Part shown: one piece after another, positions 13,394 to 23,702 of the stretch
How the letters are laid out: each line of letters begins with the position of its first letter
How positions within the stretch are numbered: the first letter of the stretch is position 1
Assembly (NCBI GenBank): GCA_000759755.1
Contig: BBMW01000013.1
Location: forward strand, 363,598-427,597
Reading direction: 5' to 3'
Length of the DNA stretch: 64,000 nucleotides
Source of the DNA: Citrobacter werkmanii NBRC 105721
GTDB lineage: Bacteria; Pseudomonadota; Gammaproteobacteria; Enterobacterales; Enterobacteriaceae
Program-made: the position numbers and the translations under genes
Notes under the pieces: model-generated
What the model saw: the letters and a program-made list of their open reading frames with translations, nothing else
Databases searched by the model: none
Told to the model about the DNA's origin: nothing

Positions 13394-15481
13394 ATGGAAA
13401 GCAAACGTCTGGATAATGCCGCGCTGGCGGCGGGGATCAGCCCTAATTACATTAATGCCCACGGTAAACCGCAGTCTATTGGCGCCGAAACCAAGCGGCG
13501 TTTGCTTGACGCCATGCATCGCACCACCGCCGCCACGAAGGTGGCGGTGACCCCGGTGCCGAACGTCATGGTTTATACCGCGGGTAAAAAAATGCCGTTG
13601 GCGGTTGAGGGAAGTGGAGAGTTTAACTGGCTGCTAACTACCGAAGAGGGTGTGCAGCACAAAGGGCATGCCGTCGGCGGTAAATCTTTCAACCTTCCGG
13701 CGAAGCTGCCGGAGGGGTATCACACGTTTACCCTGACTCAGGGGGAGTTGCGTGCCCATTGCCGCATCATCGTGGCGCCGAAACGCTGTTATGAACCGCA
13801 GGCGTTGTTGGCCGGGCAGAAGCTGTGGGGGGCATGCGTTCAGCTTTACACCCTACGTTCAGAAAAAAACTGGGGGATTGGCGACTTTGGCGATCTCCGT
13901 GCCATGTTGGTGGATGTGGCACAGCGTGGCGGCGCGTTTATTGGTTTGAATCCGATTCATGCGCTGTATCCGGCGAACCCGGAAAGCGCCAGCCCGTACA
14001 GTCCGTCCTCACGTCGCTGGCTGAATATTATTTATATTGATGTCAACGCAGTAGACGATTTCCACCACAGCAAAGAGGCGCAGGCCTGGTGGCAGAAGCC
14101 GGCGACTCAGCAAGCCCTGCAACGCGCGCGCGACGCCGTATGGGTTGATTACTCTACCGTTACTGCCTTAAAAATGACCGCGCTACGTATGGCGTGGAAA
14201 AGCTTCTCTGCGCGCGATGATGAGCAGATGGCGGCATTTCGCCAGTTTGTGGCTCAGGAAGGGGATAGCCTGTACTGGCAGGCGGCCTTTGACGCCCTGC
14301 ATGCGCATCAGGTGAAAGAAGACGCCTTGCGCTGGGGCTGGCCGGTATGGCCAGAGGCATTCCAGTCGGTGGACTCGCCAGAGGTGAAACAGTTCTGCAC
14401 AGATCATCGTGATGACGTGGACTTCTACCTGTGGTTGCAGTGGCTGGCGTATACCCAGTTCGCTGACTGCTGGAAAACCAGCCAGGGCTTTGCGATGCCT
14501 GTCGGGCTGTATCGCGACCTGGCGGTTGGCGTGGCTGAAGGCGGGGCGGAAACCTGGTGCGACCGCGAGCTGTACTGCCTGAAAGCCTCGGTTGGCGCGC
14601 CGCCGGATATTCTCGGTCCGCTGGGGCAAAACTGGGGGTTGCCACCGATGGATCCGCACATCATCACGGCACGCGCTTACGAACCGTTTATCGAACTGCT
14701 GCGCGCCAATATGCAGAACTGCGGTGCGCTGCGTATCGACCATGTTATGTCGATGCTGCGTCTGTGGTGGATCCCTTACGGTGAAACGGCCGATCACGGT
14801 GCCTACGTGCATTATCCGGTCGACGACCTGCTTTCAATTCTGGCGCTGGAAAGTAAACGTCATCACTGCATGGTGATTGGTGAAGATTTGGGTACGGTGC
14901 CGGTGGAGATCGTCAGCAAGCTGCGCGATAGCGGCGTGTACTCCTACAAAGTGCTTTATTTTGAGAATGACCATGAGAAAAACTTCCGTGCGCCGAAAGC
15001 GTATCCGGAACAATCAATGGCAGTCGCGGCGACGCATGACCTTCCTACGCTTAAAGGTTATTGGGATAGCGGCGATCTGACGCTGGGTAAAGCGTTGGGG
15101 CTCTATCCGGACGAAGTCGTACTGCGTGGCTTGTATCAGGACAGAGAACTGGCCAAACAGGGGCTGCTGGACGCGCTGCACAAATATGGTTGTCTGCCAA
15201 AACGTGCGGGTCACAAGGCCTCATTGATGTCGATGACGCCGATTCTTAATCGTGGCATGCAACGCTACATCGCTGACAGCAATAGTGCGCTGCTGGGCCT
15301 GCAACCGGAGGACTGGTTAGGAATGGCGGATCCGGTCAATATCCCGGGGACCAGCGACCAGTACAAAAACTGGCGGCGTAAGCTCACCGTCACGTTGGAG
15401 CAGATGTTTGCCGATGACGGGGTGAACAAGCTGATTAAGGATTTGGATAAGCGCCGCAAAGCCGCTGCGAAGAAGAAGTAA
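13394..15481 (+). CDS. malQ: 4-alpha-glucanotransferase (amylomaltase)
   Basis: Transfers maltosyl and longer glucanosyl units between maltodextrins, releasing glucose; works with MalP in maltose breakdown. The 695-residue protein belongs to glycoside hydrolase family 77. Visible motifs include LGGD-region equivalents (NWGIGDFGDL), the catalytic nucleophile block ALRIDHVMSM, the acid/base region VIGEDLGTVP, and the HDLPTLKGYW substrate block. The start MESKRLDNAALAAGISPNY is nine bases after malP. A strong hairpin terminator follows the stop. Confidence 0.98.
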   Translation: MESKRLDNAALAAGISPNYINAHGKPQSIGAETKRRLLDAMHRTTAATKVAVTPVPNVMVYTAGKKMPLAVEGSGEFNWLLTTEEGVQHKGHAVGGKSFNLPAKLPEGYHTFTLTQGELRAHCRIIVAPKRCYEPQALLAGQKLWGACVQLYTLRSEKNWGIGDFGDLRAMLVDVAQRGGAFIGLNPIHALYPANPESASPYSPSSRRWLNIIYIDVNAVDDFHHSKEAQAWWQKPATQQALQRARDAVWVDYSTVTALKMTALRMAWKSFSARDDEQMAAFRQFVAQEGDSLYWQAAFDALHAHQVKEDALRWGWPVWPEAFQSVDSPEVKQFCTDHRDDVDFYLWLQWLAYTQFADCWKTSQGFAMPVGLYRDLAVGVAEGGAETWCDRELYCLKASVGAPPDILGPLGQNWGLPPMDPHIITARAYEPFIELLRANMQNCGALRIDHVMSMLRLWWIPYGETADHGAYVHYPVDDLLSILALESKRHHCMVIGEDLGTVPVEIVSKLRDSGVYSYKVLYFENDHEKNFRAPKAYPEQSMAVAATHDLPTLKGYWDSGDLTLGKALGLYPDEVVLRGLYQDRELAKQGLLDALHKYGCLPKRAGHKASLMSMTPILNRGMQRYIADSNSALLGLQPEDWLGMADPVNIPGTSDQYKNWRRKLTVTLEQMFADDGVNKLIKDLDKRRKAAAKKK

Positions 15482-15509
15482 AAAAGCCGGGGATTTCCCC
15501 GGCTTTTTT
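15482..15509. terminator. Bidirectional terminator between malQ and gntT
   Basis: AAGCCGGGG and CCCCGGCTT form a strong stem, with A-rich and T-rich flanks on either side. It can stop both malPQ and the convergent gntT. Confidence 0.9.
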
Positions 15510-15527
15510 GTCTGGGATATGTAGGGG

Positions 15528-16844
15528 TTAAACCACCATACCCAGTAGCAGACAACCCACCAGACCGCAGACTGAGATAATGGTTTCCAGCATTGACCAT
15601 GACTTGATGGTCTCACCGATGGTCAGGTTGAAATACTCCTTGAACAGCCAGAAGCCTGGATCGTTCACGTGGGAGAAAATGACGGAACCGGAACCGACTG
15701 CAATAACCATCAGCTCAGGGCTTACGCCGGTCGTCGCAATCAGCGGCGCCACGATCCCACCTGCAGTAATCGCAGCAACGGTCGCGGAACCCAGCGCGAT
15801 ACGCAGTACCGCAGCGATAGACCATGCCATCAGCAGCGGGGAAACACTTGAACCGTGCATCATTGAAGCGATGTATTTGTCCACGCCGCTATCAACCAGA
15901 ACCTGTTTGAAGGCACCGCCACCACCGATGATCAACAGCATCATCGCGATGATTTTGATTGAGGACACCAGCGTGTCGTTAATCTGATCCATCGAACGTC
16001 CACGGTTCAGACCAAAAGTGAACATCGCAATCAGCACCGCGATAAGCGTAGCCATGACCGGGTCGCCAAGGAATTCTGCAACAGTCAGGAAAGCATGACC
16101 TTTTGGCAGAATCATCTCCGCGACGGCGCGCATCGCCATCAGGATAACCGGAACCAGAGAGGTCCAGACGCTGACGCCAAAGCCAGGCATCTCTTCTTCA
16201 GTAAAGGTTTTCGCGCTGTACAGACCTTCCGGGATTGGCTTATCGATGCCTTTCAGGAAACGTGCGTACACCGGACCGGCGAGAATCACGGTCGGGATGG
16301 CCAGAATCGTACCAAACAGCAGGGTTTTACCCATATCTGCGTGGAAAATGGTGGCAATAGCGGTTGGACCCGGGTGCGGCGGCAGGAATCCGTGTGTGAC
16401 GGACAGCGCAGCAGCCATTGGTACACCAACGTACAGCAGAGGGATATTTGCCGCCGCGGCAATTGTGAACACCAGCGGCAGCATCAGAACGAAGCCGACT
16501 TCATAGAACAGGGCGAAACCGACGGTGAAACCGGTTAATACCACCGCCCACTGAATGTGTTTTTTACCGAATTTAGCAATCAGCGTGGTGGCAATGCGCT
16601 GTGCGCCGCCACAGTCCGCCAACATTTTGCCCAGCATGGCGCCAAAACCCATAATCAGGGCGAGGCTGCCAAGAGTTCCGCCGACGCCGGCTTTAATAGA
16701 ACCGATGACTTTATCCAGTGGCATCCCTTGCATCAATCCGACAGCAAGCGCCACCAGGACGAGAGCGATGAAGCCGTTCATTTTGAAACGGATCATCAGG
16801 AGGAGTAACAAGATTACACCGATAGCAACGATGACTAATGGCAT
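15528..16844 (-). CDS. gntT: High-affinity gluconate:H+ symporter GntT
   Basis: Inner-membrane permease of the GntP family that imports D-gluconate. The 438 residues are almost entirely hydrophobic, with about 12-14 predicted membrane segments. The family blocks are ALSVTHGFLPPHPGPTAIA and SGSVIFSHVNDPGFWLFKEY. The start MPLVIVAIGVILLLLLMIRF matches the E. coli protein. Two GntR-operator-like palindromes lie upstream (16866-16877 and 17005-17020), so induction by gluconate via GntR is expected. It converges with malQ on a shared terminator. Confidence 0.97.
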   Translation of the reverse strand: MPLVIVAIGVILLLLLMIRFKMNGFIALVLVALAVGLMQGMPLDKVIGSIKAGVGGTLGSLALIMGFGAMLGKMLADCGGAQRIATTLIAKFGKKHIQWAVVLTGFTVGFALFYEVGFVLMLPLVFTIAAAANIPLLYVGVPMAAALSVTHGFLPPHPGPTAIATIFHADMGKTLLFGTILAIPTVILAGPVYARFLKGIDKPIPEGLYSAKTFTEEEMPGFGVSVWTSLVPVILMAMRAVAEMILPKGHAFLTVAEFLGDPVMATLIAVLIAMFTFGLNRGRSMDQINDTLVSSIKIIAMMLLIIGGGGAFKQVLVDSGVDKYIASMMHGSSVSPLLMAWSIAAVLRIALGSATVAAITAGGIVAPLIATTGVSPELMVIAVGSGSVIFSHVNDPGFWLFKEYFNLTIGETIKSWSMLETIISVCGLVGCLLLGMVV

Positions 16845-16865
16845 GATTTACCTGGCCTTTACTTT

Positions 16866-16877
16866 GTTATGGGTAAC
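16866..16877. promoter_or_regulatory. Downstream GntR-operator-like palindrome of gntT
   Basis: GTTATGGGTAAC has GTTA/TAAC arms, the core of GntR operators, 21 bases upstream of the gntT start. In E. coli gntT also has two GntR sites. Confidence 0.5.
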
Positions 16878-17004
16878 GTCAGTGTTTAGATGACAAATTC
16901 CGATTGTCCCGACCGGGAACAGAGTATTTACAGCACCAATGCTGATTACCTTCAAAACTAATCAGTTTAGCTGGCTATTATGTGTGTGTTAGGTGCTGAT
17001 ACGA

Positions 17005-17020
17005 ATGATACGGGTAACAT
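17005..17020. promoter_or_regulatory. Upstream GntR-operator-like site of gntT
   Basis: The plus strand reads ATGATACGGGTAACAT, a near-perfect match to the GntR operator pattern ATGTTA...TATCAT seen on the other strand. It lies about 160 bases upstream of gntT. The rest of the gntT-nfuA gap holds only a REP element. Confidence 0.7.
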
Positions 17021-17123
17021 GCAGCGCTTGAAAATCACCTGGGCAGGCAAAATTTAAATTATGAGAGGCTGGTCAAATTATGCAGGGGATTGTTGCAGGG
17101 CACAGGCAGAGAAATGCAGGGTT

Positions 17124-17193
17124 GTAGGCCGTTACGCTGCCATTCGGCAGCAATGCCCGATAGCGACGCGGATGCGTCTTATCGGGCCTACGG
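17124..17193. repeat. REP/BIME element between gntT and nfuA
   Basis: GTAGGCC...GCCTAC outer arms with inner ATGCCCGATAGCG / GCGTCTTATCGGGC arms form a compound REP palindrome about 20 bases beyond the nfuA stop. Confidence 0.8.
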
Positions 17194-17212
17194 CAACTCT
17201 ACAGCTTAGGAC

Positions 17213-17788
17213 TTAGTAGTAAGAGTGCTCACCGCGCTGGTGTTCGGTTAAATCGCGAACGCCTTTCAGTTCAGGGAATTCAGCCAGCAGCTGTTTCTCG
17301 ATACCTTCTTTCAGCGTTACATCTACCATTGAACAGCCGTTACAGCCGCCGCCAAATTGCAGAATGGCGTAGCCTTCATCGGTGATCTCCATCAGAGAGA
17401 CGCGGCCGCCATGGCCTGCCAGCTGTGGGTTGATCTGCGATTGCAGCATGTACTCTACGCGTTCCATCAGCGGCGCATCATCGGCAACTTTACGCATTTT
17501 GGCGTTTGGCGCTTTCAGCGTCAGCTGGGAGCCTAACTGGTCGGTAACGAAATCGATTTCTGCATCTTCCAGATACGGTGTGCTCAGTTCATCAACATAT
17601 GCGGTCAGCAGGTCAAATTTAATGGCGGTGTCGGTTGCTTCCACGGCGTCTGGCGGACAATAAGAAACGCCGCATTCAGCGTTAGGCGTGCCGGGATTAA
17701 TCACAAATACGCGAATTTGTGTCCCTTCTTCCTGATTTGCCAGCAGTTTGGCAAAGTGCGCTTGTGCAGCATCGGAAATATGGATCAT
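17213..17788 (-). CDS. nfuA: Fe-S biogenesis protein NfuA
   Basis: Carrier that receives [4Fe-4S] clusters and delivers them to apo-enzymes under oxidative stress or iron limitation. The 191 residues comprise a degenerate A-type scaffold domain (about 1-95; only some of the usual cysteines, in [11 protein letters not shown]) and a C-terminal Nfu domain with the cluster-binding CxxC in [11 protein letters not shown]. The start [16 protein letters not shown] aligns with E. coli. It lies downstream of gntX on the same strand, in the usual enterobacterial order. Confidence 0.97.
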   Translation of the reverse strand: MIHISDAAQAHFAKLLANQEEGTQIRVFVINPGTPNAECGVSYCPPDAVEATDTAIKFDLLTAYVDELSTPYLEDAEIDFVTDQLGSQLTLKAPNAKMRKVADDAPLMERVEYMLQSQINPQLAGHGGRVSLMEITDEGYAILQFGGGCNGCSMVDVTLKEGIEKQLLAEFPELKGVRDLTEHQRGEHSYY

Positions 17789-17846
17789 AGTAATGGCCTA
17801 ATAGTTGACTATTTTACTTGGTTATAATACGCCCATCATCGAGGCT

Positions 17847-18530
17847 CTACAAGGTTCGACACAGGCACCATACCTGGACAGTCGCCGCGCCGTTGCGCAA
17901 AAGCAGCTGCGCGATTTCCGCGACGGTACTTCCGGTAGTGACGACATCATCCACAATAACCATATGGAGTCCCTGCACTGGCAATTCAAGGCGAAAGGCA
18001 TTTTTCAGGTTACGTTTGCGTAATCTGGCGCTGAGATGGTGTTGTGTAGCGGTGGCCCGAACCCGTGTGATGGCCTGCCTGTCCCAGTCGCAGCCAAGCC
18101 AGTGCGCCAAAGGGCGACATAGTAAGTCGCTCTGATTAAATCCTCTGCGCCAGTGTCGGCGTTGCCAGAGTGGGACGCTAACGATCCTGTCCGGCAGAGG
18201 AAGACCGCTGACGCGCCGGGCCTGTAATACCTCCAGCAACAGTAAACGTGAAAGGGCAATGGCCATTTCGCTGCGGCGTGAAAACTTAAACTGGTGGATA
18301 AGTCCGCTCAGCGGAGGAATATAGTCGCTGACGGCGATCAGACGCTGCCACGGCGGGGATTTTTGCAGGCAACGGCCGCAGGGAAGCGAAGGATGTGCGG
18401 CAGGTAGTCCGCATTGAGGACATCGGCTGAGAGGTTGACGCGTTGCCCGCGAGCAAACCGAACAGATCCCCCAGTGCCCCAACGTCAACGGCATTCGGCA
18501 TAGCCAGCACAATCCTGGTACTGTTAGCAT
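17847..18530 (-). CDS. gntX: ComF-family amidophosphoribosyltransferase-like protein GntX
   Basis: A 227-residue protein with an N-terminal zinc-ribbon-like cysteine cluster (CWLC, CSVC, CPQCGLP, CGRC within about residues 8-55). The C-terminal phosphoribosyltransferase-type fold has the PRPP loop VIVDDVVTTGST near residue 192. ComF relatives take part in DNA uptake; the E. coli gene (yhgH/gntX) has been linked to use of DNA as a nutrient, but its biochemical reaction is not settled. It is divergent from bioH with only 37 bases between the starts, so the promoters overlap. A hof/com pilus cluster is also present in this window. Confidence 0.93.
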   Translation of the reverse strand: MLTVPGLCWLCRMPLTLGHWGICSVCSRATRQPLSRCPQCGLPAAHPSLPCGRCLQKSPPWQRLIAVSDYIPPLSGLIHQFKFSRRSEMAIALSRLLLLEVLQARRVSGLPLPDRIVSVPLWQRRHWRRGFNQSDLLCRPLAHWLGCDWDRQAITRVRATATQHHLSARLRKRNLKNAFRLELPVQGLHMVIVDDVVTTGSTVAEIAQLLLRNGAATVQVWCLCRTL

Positions 18531-18567
18531 AGATGCATCCTTTCAGGCTAAAAGAGAACAATAACTG

Positions 18568-19338
18568 ATGAATGACATTTGGTGGCAGACCCAGGGTTCG
18601 GGAAATTGCCATCTTGTGCTGCTGCACGGATGGGGACTGAATGCGGAAGTATGGCATTGCATAAGTGAGGAACTGAGCTCGCATTTTACGCTGCACCTTG
18701 TCGACTTGCCGGGATTTGGTCGCAGTCAGGGTTTCGGCGCAATGTCGCTGGAAGAGATGGCTGAACGGGTATTAAGACAGGCGCCGGAGAACGCTATCTG
18801 GCTCGGCTGGAGTCTTGGCGGGCTGGTCGCAAGTCAGGTGGCGTTAACGCACCCTGAGCGTGTTCAGGCGTTGGTGACCGTCGCGTCTTCACCTTGCTTT
18901 AGCGCGCGCGATGAATGGCCGGGCATTAAGCCGGAAGTGCTGGCAGGTTTCCAGCAGCAACTGAGCGAAGATTTTCAGCGTACAGTGGAGCGTTTTCTGG
19001 CATTGCAAACGATGGGCACGGAAACCGCGCGTCAGGATGCGCGGGCGCTGAAGAAAACGGTGCTGGCTTTACCCATGCCGAAAGTCGAGGTGCTTAATGG
19101 CGGACTGGAGATCCTGAAAACAGTCGATCTGCGTGAGCCGTTATGCTCGGTGGATAAGCCTTTCCTGCGGATGTACGGTTATCTTGATGGTTTGGTTCCG
19201 CGCAAAGTCGTCCCGATGCTGGATACCCTGTGGCCACTGAGCGAGTCGTTGGTGTTTGCCAAAGCCGCGCATGCGCCGTTTATCTCACATCCAACGGAGT
19301 TCTGCTCAGCGCTGGTGGCGTTAAAACAGCGGCTATAA
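18568..19338 (+). CDS. bioH: Pimeloyl-[acyl-carrier protein] methyl ester esterase BioH
   Basis: Cytosolic alpha/beta hydrolase that removes the methyl ester from pimeloyl-ACP, ending the BioC-BioH route to the biotin precursor. The 256-residue protein has the nucleophile elbow GWSLGG (serine near 82), the oxyanion block [12 protein letters not shown], the acid Asp in YGYLDGLVP, and the catalytic histidine in [11 protein letters not shown]. The start [13 protein letters not shown] aligns with E. coli. It is monocistronic here, with a hairpin terminator overlapping its stop. Confidence 0.97.
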   Translation: MNDIWWQTQGSGNCHLVLLHGWGLNAEVWHCISEELSSHFTLHLVDLPGFGRSQGFGAMSLEEMAERVLRQAPENAIWLGWSLGGLVASQVALTHPERVQALVTVASSPCFSARDEWPGIKPEVLAGFQQQLSEDFQRTVERFLALQTMGTETARQDARALKKTVLALPMPKVEVLNGGLEILKTVDLREPLCSVDKPFLRMYGYLDGLVPRKVVPMLDTLWPLSESLVFAKAAHAPFISHPTEFCSALVALKQRL

Positions 19339-19350
19339 ATCCGCTGTTTT
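19323..19350 (+). terminator. Hairpin terminator overlapping the bioH stop
   Basis: AAAACAGCGG (19323-19332) pairs with CCGCTGTTTT (19341-19350). The T-rich 3' arm serves as the U tract. Confidence 0.6.
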
Positions 19351-19381
19351 GCCCGGTAGAATCATGCTGCCGGGCTGGGAA

Positions 19382-20320
19382 TTAATGGCTGAACGTAGCC
19401 AGATCCTCAGCAGTCAGGCCGGTGATTCTGCAGATAGTCAGCGGGTCTATGCCATCAGCCTGCATGGTTGTTGCAATGCGCAGAGCTTCCTCACGTTTGC
19501 CTTGTTGCAAACCCTCTCGTAACCCTTTCCTGTGACCTTCCTGAAGACCATTAAGGTGCCCTTCCTGACGTAATCTTTCGGCAATTGTCATCAACTTTTC
19601 CTTGTGTTGAGGTAAACGTTCGGCGACCTGGTGAATAAATTCGCTAAAACGCGCGGTGTCCCCGGCCTGCATCAGGTAATTAAACAGGGCTTTCAACTGG
19701 TTGTCATTAGCGTGTCCTTTAACAAGCAGGATGGCGAGTTTTTCTACTAACCCCATCAAATCTCGTTTACGAATATGTTTTTGGATGAGCTCCAGCAGCG
19801 CCATCCGGCGGTGCTGCATGATCTCGTCATCTGGCACAACGGTGATATCGACCAATGGAAATGCTGTGGCATAAAGTGGTCTGGCTGCCTCCGGGTTGTC
19901 AAATTCGTCCAGCCAGCAGAGTGAATATGGATATGGGCTGACGGTACCATGATAAAAAAGTATGGGGATCACCAACAGTAGTTTCTTATGGCCCGCGTCC
20001 AGATGCCTCTGCATTACGGCAATGGCATAGCGCATGAGGCGAAATGCCATATGAGCATCCGCGGTACTCTGATGTTCAATGATGGTGTAAATGTAGCCAT
20101 CGCCTTCACGAGTTTTCAGCGACCACAACACGTCTGAATAGTACGCGCGCAAATCATCTTCAATAAAGCTGCCCGATTCCAGTTGTAGTGTGTTCAGATC
20201 GCAAAGTGCACGTAAAGAGTCGGGTAGATGAAGTTGCAGAAAATCGCGGGCGGTCGCTGGGTGGTTCAAAAACGTTTTGAAAATCGCGTCATGCGGCGTA
20301 GCTGTCGTGTCAGTATTCAT
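19382..20320 (-). CDS. rpnA: Rpn-family recombination-promoting nuclease / transposase_31 protein
   Basis: A 312-residue member of the PD-(D/E)XK nuclease-like family (formerly YhgA, annotated as putative transposase). RpnA of E. coli promotes RecA-independent recombination and cuts DNA. The N-terminal nuclease domain shows the family start [11 protein letters not shown], the acidic motif [13 protein letters not shown] (about 55-67), and the IIEHQS block. [17 protein letters not shown] lies in the middle. The C-terminus has a low-complexity Glu/Gly/Arg tract ([18 protein letters not shown], about 260-285), a region that varies among homologues. It sits between bioH and feoC as in E. coli. Confidence 0.92.
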   Translation of the reverse strand: MNTDTTATPHDAIFKTFLNHPATARDFLQLHLPDSLRALCDLNTLQLESGSFIEDDLRAYYSDVLWSLKTREGDGYIYTIIEHQSTADAHMAFRLMRYAIAVMQRHLDAGHKKLLLVIPILFYHGTVSPYPYSLCWLDEFDNPEAARPLYATAFPLVDITVVPDDEIMQHRRMALLELIQKHIRKRDLMGLVEKLAILLVKGHANDNQLKALFNYLMQAGDTARFSEFIHQVAERLPQHKEKLMTIAERLRQEGHLNGLQEGHRKGLREGLQQGKREEALRIATTMQADGIDPLTICRITGLTAEDLATFSH

Positions 20321-20466
20321 GGCGAACCGTCACCTGGGAAATAAGATGACGAGACTCTACTTGCCCGATCGACAGTAATCATCCACGAGTTGATAGTTCT
20401 GCGCGGAAGGCAGAGGGATAGATCTGTTTTGCTGAAACAGTGAAATCGTTGTGGGAGCCGTTACGC

Positions 20467-20502
20467 AAAAAGCCGGATATCAGCATAAACGCTGAATCCG
20501 GC
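20467..20502 (-). terminator. Terminator of the feoABC operon
   Basis: Minus-strand stem GCCGGATTCAGC...GCTGATATCCGGC followed by TTTTTG, just beyond the feoC stop. Confidence 0.85.
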
Positions 20503-20514
20503 AGGAGCGGCACA

Positions 20515-20751
20515 CTAGCGCAAAGCCCACCACTCGCGCAGGCAGGCTTTACCTTCCGGGCAACTCTTGCAGCTTCCGGACAGACACCCATCGGCATCTT
20601 CCTGAATCCGCACCGCTTTGCCCATCTTTTCTAACTGATTCAGCATGGCGTCAATCATTGGCTGCGGGGTATGCAGCGTGTGGCTAATTTGCTTTGCCTC
20701 CATACGCCCCCGCAGCGCCAGTAAATCACGAACCTGAATAAGCGATGCCAT
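20515..20751 (-). CDS. feoC: Ferrous iron transport regulatory/accessory protein FeoC
   Basis: Small cytosolic winged-helix protein (78 residues) of the Feo system. In enterobacteria it binds FeoB and protects it from FtsH proteolysis, and may carry an oxygen-sensitive Fe-S cluster. The winged helix is residues 1-~50. The four-cysteine motif [15 protein letters not shown] follows near the end. The start [17 protein letters not shown] is chosen because it matches the family; a longer frame from 20772 would overlap feoB and add seven unsupported residues. It is the last gene of feoABC, 11 bases after feoB. Confidence 0.95.
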   Translation of the reverse strand: MASLIQVRDLLALRGRMEAKQISHTLHTPQPMIDAMLNQLEKMGKAVRIQEDADGCLSGSCKSCPEGKACLREWWALR

Positions 20752-20762
20752 TGTTGACGACC

Positions 20763-23081
20763 TTAGTGGCAATCGCCAGTGGTACTGGAACAGCAGGAGC
20801 TAGCCGTTCTGTTGGTTGACAGCAGTGAGAGATCCACCCGGCTGCGGGCACGGCGCAGCAGACCCAGCAATACGATGTTAAACAGGATGACGGCTAAGAT
20901 GCACACCAGACTGTAAGTCGGATGCTCTTTGTAACTGACGGTCTGATAAAACAGCGTCGACAGTGAATAGGCGATGTTCAGGCCCCACAGGATCGAGAAG
21001 CCCATCCAACCACGGCTTGATTCACGTGCGATAGCACCCATCACTGAAATGCACGGGACATACAGCAGCACGAAAATCAGGTAGCTGTACGCGGCGGCGG
21101 CGCTGCCAAATTTCTCGCCCATCACGCCCATTGCGCCTGTAGCCATCTCGCCGTCGCCTTTGCTGGCTTCGATAGGGTTGGCCAGAACGCTCAGGCTAAA
21201 GGTATCTTTCAGGCTTTGCCAGGTTTCATCCACCGCACTGAACAGCTCTTCACCGAGGTGGAAATCTGCCGGATTGAACTCTTCTTCCTGAATGTTTTCT
21301 GCGGTATAGAGCGTGTTCAGCGTACCGACAACCACTTCTTTCGCCATCGCGCCGGTAAACAGACCTACGGTTGCCTGCCAGTTATCTTCGTGAACGCCAA
21401 TCGGCTTAAAGACTGGGGTAATAACGCGGCTAACGGAGGCCAGAGCAGAGTCGTTGATGTTGTCGACGATTTTTCCGCTCAGCGAGAAGCTGTTAAACGC
21501 GCTGAGGAAAATGCTGACGATGATGATGACTTTACCGGCACGCAGCACGAAGCCTTTCAGGCGTTGCCAGGTCTGAATAATCAGGCTCTTGATGTGCGGC
21601 ACATGGTACACCGGAAGCTCCATCACGAACGGTGTTGCTTCGCCACGCATGATGGTGTGTTTGAGCATCAGACCGGTCAGTACCGCCATAATGATACCCA
21701 GTACATACAACGAGAAGACTGCCAGCGCGCCGTTCTGACCAAAGAAAGCCGCGGCAAAGACGGCGAAAATCGCCAGACGTGCGCCGCAGGACATAAACGG
21801 CGCCATCATGATGGTCATCAGACGTTCACGTGGGGCATCCAGCGTACGGGCACCCATCACCGACGGTACGTTGCAGCCAAAACCGACTATCAGCGGGACA
21901 AACGATTTGCCCGGCAGTCCCAGCGCCTGCATCAGGCGGTCCATCACAAACGCAGCGCGCGCCATGTAACCGGAGTCTTCAAGGAAGGAGAGGAACAGGT
22001 ACATCATGCCGATTTGCGGTACCAACGGTAGCACGGTGTTAATCCCGCCGCCAAGACCTTGCGCCAGGAAGATGGTCAGCCAGTCCGGGAAGTGCAGCGT
22101 ATAGCCAATCCATTGAATACCATGAATAAATAGCGCCACGGAACCCACATCGAATAACGGCTGCAGCGCGCCGCCAATGTTAATGGCGAGCAGGAACATC
22201 AGGTACATCACGAACAGGAAAATTGGCAGCCCAAGGAAACGGTTGAGGACAATTTTATCCACCGCGGTAGTGAAACGGCTCGGCTCTGCCGTCAGGGTAT
22301 TACTGACGGTATCGCAGATTGCGGCGATGCATTGGTAACGCGCATCGGCGATATGCAGCGCCGGATCGTCCATTGTTTCGCTCAGACGCGCAATGGCGGC
22401 ATCGAGGTTTTGCGCGGCGTCACCGGCGTAGGCACGGCTGTAGATATCGCCTTCCAGCATTTGCAGGCCCAGCCAGCGGCGCTGTTTTAGCGGCATATCT
22501 TTGGCCATCGCGTCAGCGAGGGAATCGGCTTCCTGCAGCAGCGGCTGGGCATAATGCACCAGTTCGACGGTGTCGTTTTCCTTGTAGCGATCGATCGCCA
22601 GCTTCAACGCTTCAATGCCGCGGGCGCGGGTGGAGACCAGCGGAACCACCGGGCAGCCAAGACGGGCGGAGAGGGCGTCGATATCGATACGGATTTGCTG
22701 TTTCTCAGCAATATCCAGCATGTTCAGCGCGACGATACAGGGAATGCCCAGCTCAAGCAGTTGCAACGTCAGGTAGAGGTTGCGCTCAAGGTTTGAGGCA
22801 TCGACCACGTTGATCAACAGATCCGCGTCGCCGCTTAAAATGTAGTGGCAGGCGATTTGCTCATCAAGAGAGGTCTGCGATGAGATTGTCGTCAGTGAAT
22901 AGGTGCCGGGTAAGTCGACCAGCGTGACCTGATGGTCCGTCGTGGCGAAATGACCTTCTTTACGTTCAACGGTAACGCCAGCCCAGTTGCCTACACGCTG
23001 ACGCGCGCCGGTGAGCTGGTTGAATAAGGTTGTCTTGCCGGAATTAGGATTACCAATTAAACCAATGGTTAGTTTTTTCAT
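20763..23081 (-). CDS. feoB: Ferrous iron permease FeoB
   Basis: Inner-membrane Fe(II) importer with an N-terminal G-protein domain. The 772 residues include the G1 motif [17 protein letters not shown]3 [10 protein letters not shown]4 NMLD, a helical GDI-like spacer, and then two Gate repeats and a core membrane domain. [20 protein letters not shown] is the conserved metal-path cysteine segment. The C-terminus carries a cysteine-rich tail ([12 protein letters not shown]), a known feature of gammaproteobacterial FeoB. It is operonic with feoA (18 bases upstream) and feoC. Confidence 0.98.
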   Translation of the reverse strand: MKKLTIGLIGNPNSGKTTLFNQLTGARQRVGNWAGVTVERKEGHFATTDHQVTLVDLPGTYSLTTISSQTSLDEQIACHYILSGDADLLINVVDASNLERNLYLTLQLLELGIPCIVALNMLDIAEKQQIRIDIDALSARLGCPVVPLVSTRARGIEALKLAIDRYKENDTVELVHYAQPLLQEADSLADAMAKDMPLKQRRWLGLQMLEGDIYSRAYAGDAAQNLDAAIARLSETMDDPALHIADARYQCIAAICDTVSNTLTAEPSRFTTAVDKIVLNRFLGLPIFLFVMYLMFLLAINIGGALQPLFDVGSVALFIHGIQWIGYTLHFPDWLTIFLAQGLGGGINTVLPLVPQIGMMYLFLSFLEDSGYMARAAFVMDRLMQALGLPGKSFVPLIVGFGCNVPSVMGARTLDAPRERLMTIMMAPFMSCGARLAIFAVFAAAFFGQNGALAVFSLYVLGIIMAVLTGLMLKHTIMRGEATPFVMELPVYHVPHIKSLIIQTWQRLKGFVLRAGKVIIIVSIFLSAFNSFSLSGKIVDNINDSALASVSRVITPVFKPIGVHEDNWQATVGLFTGAMAKEVVVGTLNTLYTAENIQEEEFNPADFHLGEELFSAVDETWQSLKDTFSLSVLANPIEASKGDGEMATGAMGVMGEKFGSAAAAYSYLIFVLLYVPCISVMGAIARESSRGWMGFSILWGLNIAYSLSTLFYQTVSYKEHPTYSLVCILAVILFNIVLLGLLRRARSRVDLSLLSTNRTASSCCSSTTGDCH

Positions 23082-23099
23082 TTTTATAGACTCACTGTA

Positions 23100-23333
<234 letters not shown>

Positions 23334-23439
23334 CTACTTATATCTCGCTAACTGGGTGATTACCTCATGGGGCGACAGGGCGGCATGAGACCAGATGATT
23401 AGCCAACGTAAGGAAAGAGTAAATAATCAACAAACCAAT

Positions 23440-23458
23440 GATAATGAGAATGGTTTCT
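23440..23458. promoter_or_regulatory. Fur-box-like sequence upstream of feoA
   Basis: GATAATGAGAATGGTTTCT resembles the Fur consensus GATAATGATAATCATTATC, with the GATAATGA-GAAT core intact. Fur repression of feo under iron sufficiency is established in E. coli. The rest of the feoA-tex gap (23328-23702) is AT-rich. It shows no gene and no FNR site that I can support. Confidence 0.6.
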
Positions 23459-23657
23459 ATCATCAATAGAATAAGTGTGACGGAATGTACAATTAGATAA
23501 TAATTTGAGCCAATTTTGATATTCCTCAATATTTATTCTGGTTGGGGACGAATGATTCGCGCTAGCAATTATTGAAATCCTTAATGTTTAATTAAGGTTT
23601 CATCTGTTAATGAAGTGATAAATATAATGAGGAAGAGAGAAGATAATATAGTAAATA

Positions 23658-23690
23658 TGCCGGATACGGTATTTACACCGCTATCCGGCA
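23658..23690. repeat. REP-like hairpin at the 3' end of tex
   Basis: GCCGGATA (23659-23666) and TATCCGGC (23682-23689) form a perfect 8-bp stem, resembling half a REP unit. On the minus strand it may also help terminate tex. Confidence 0.55.
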
Positions 23691-23702
23691 CATGATCCAA
23701 AC

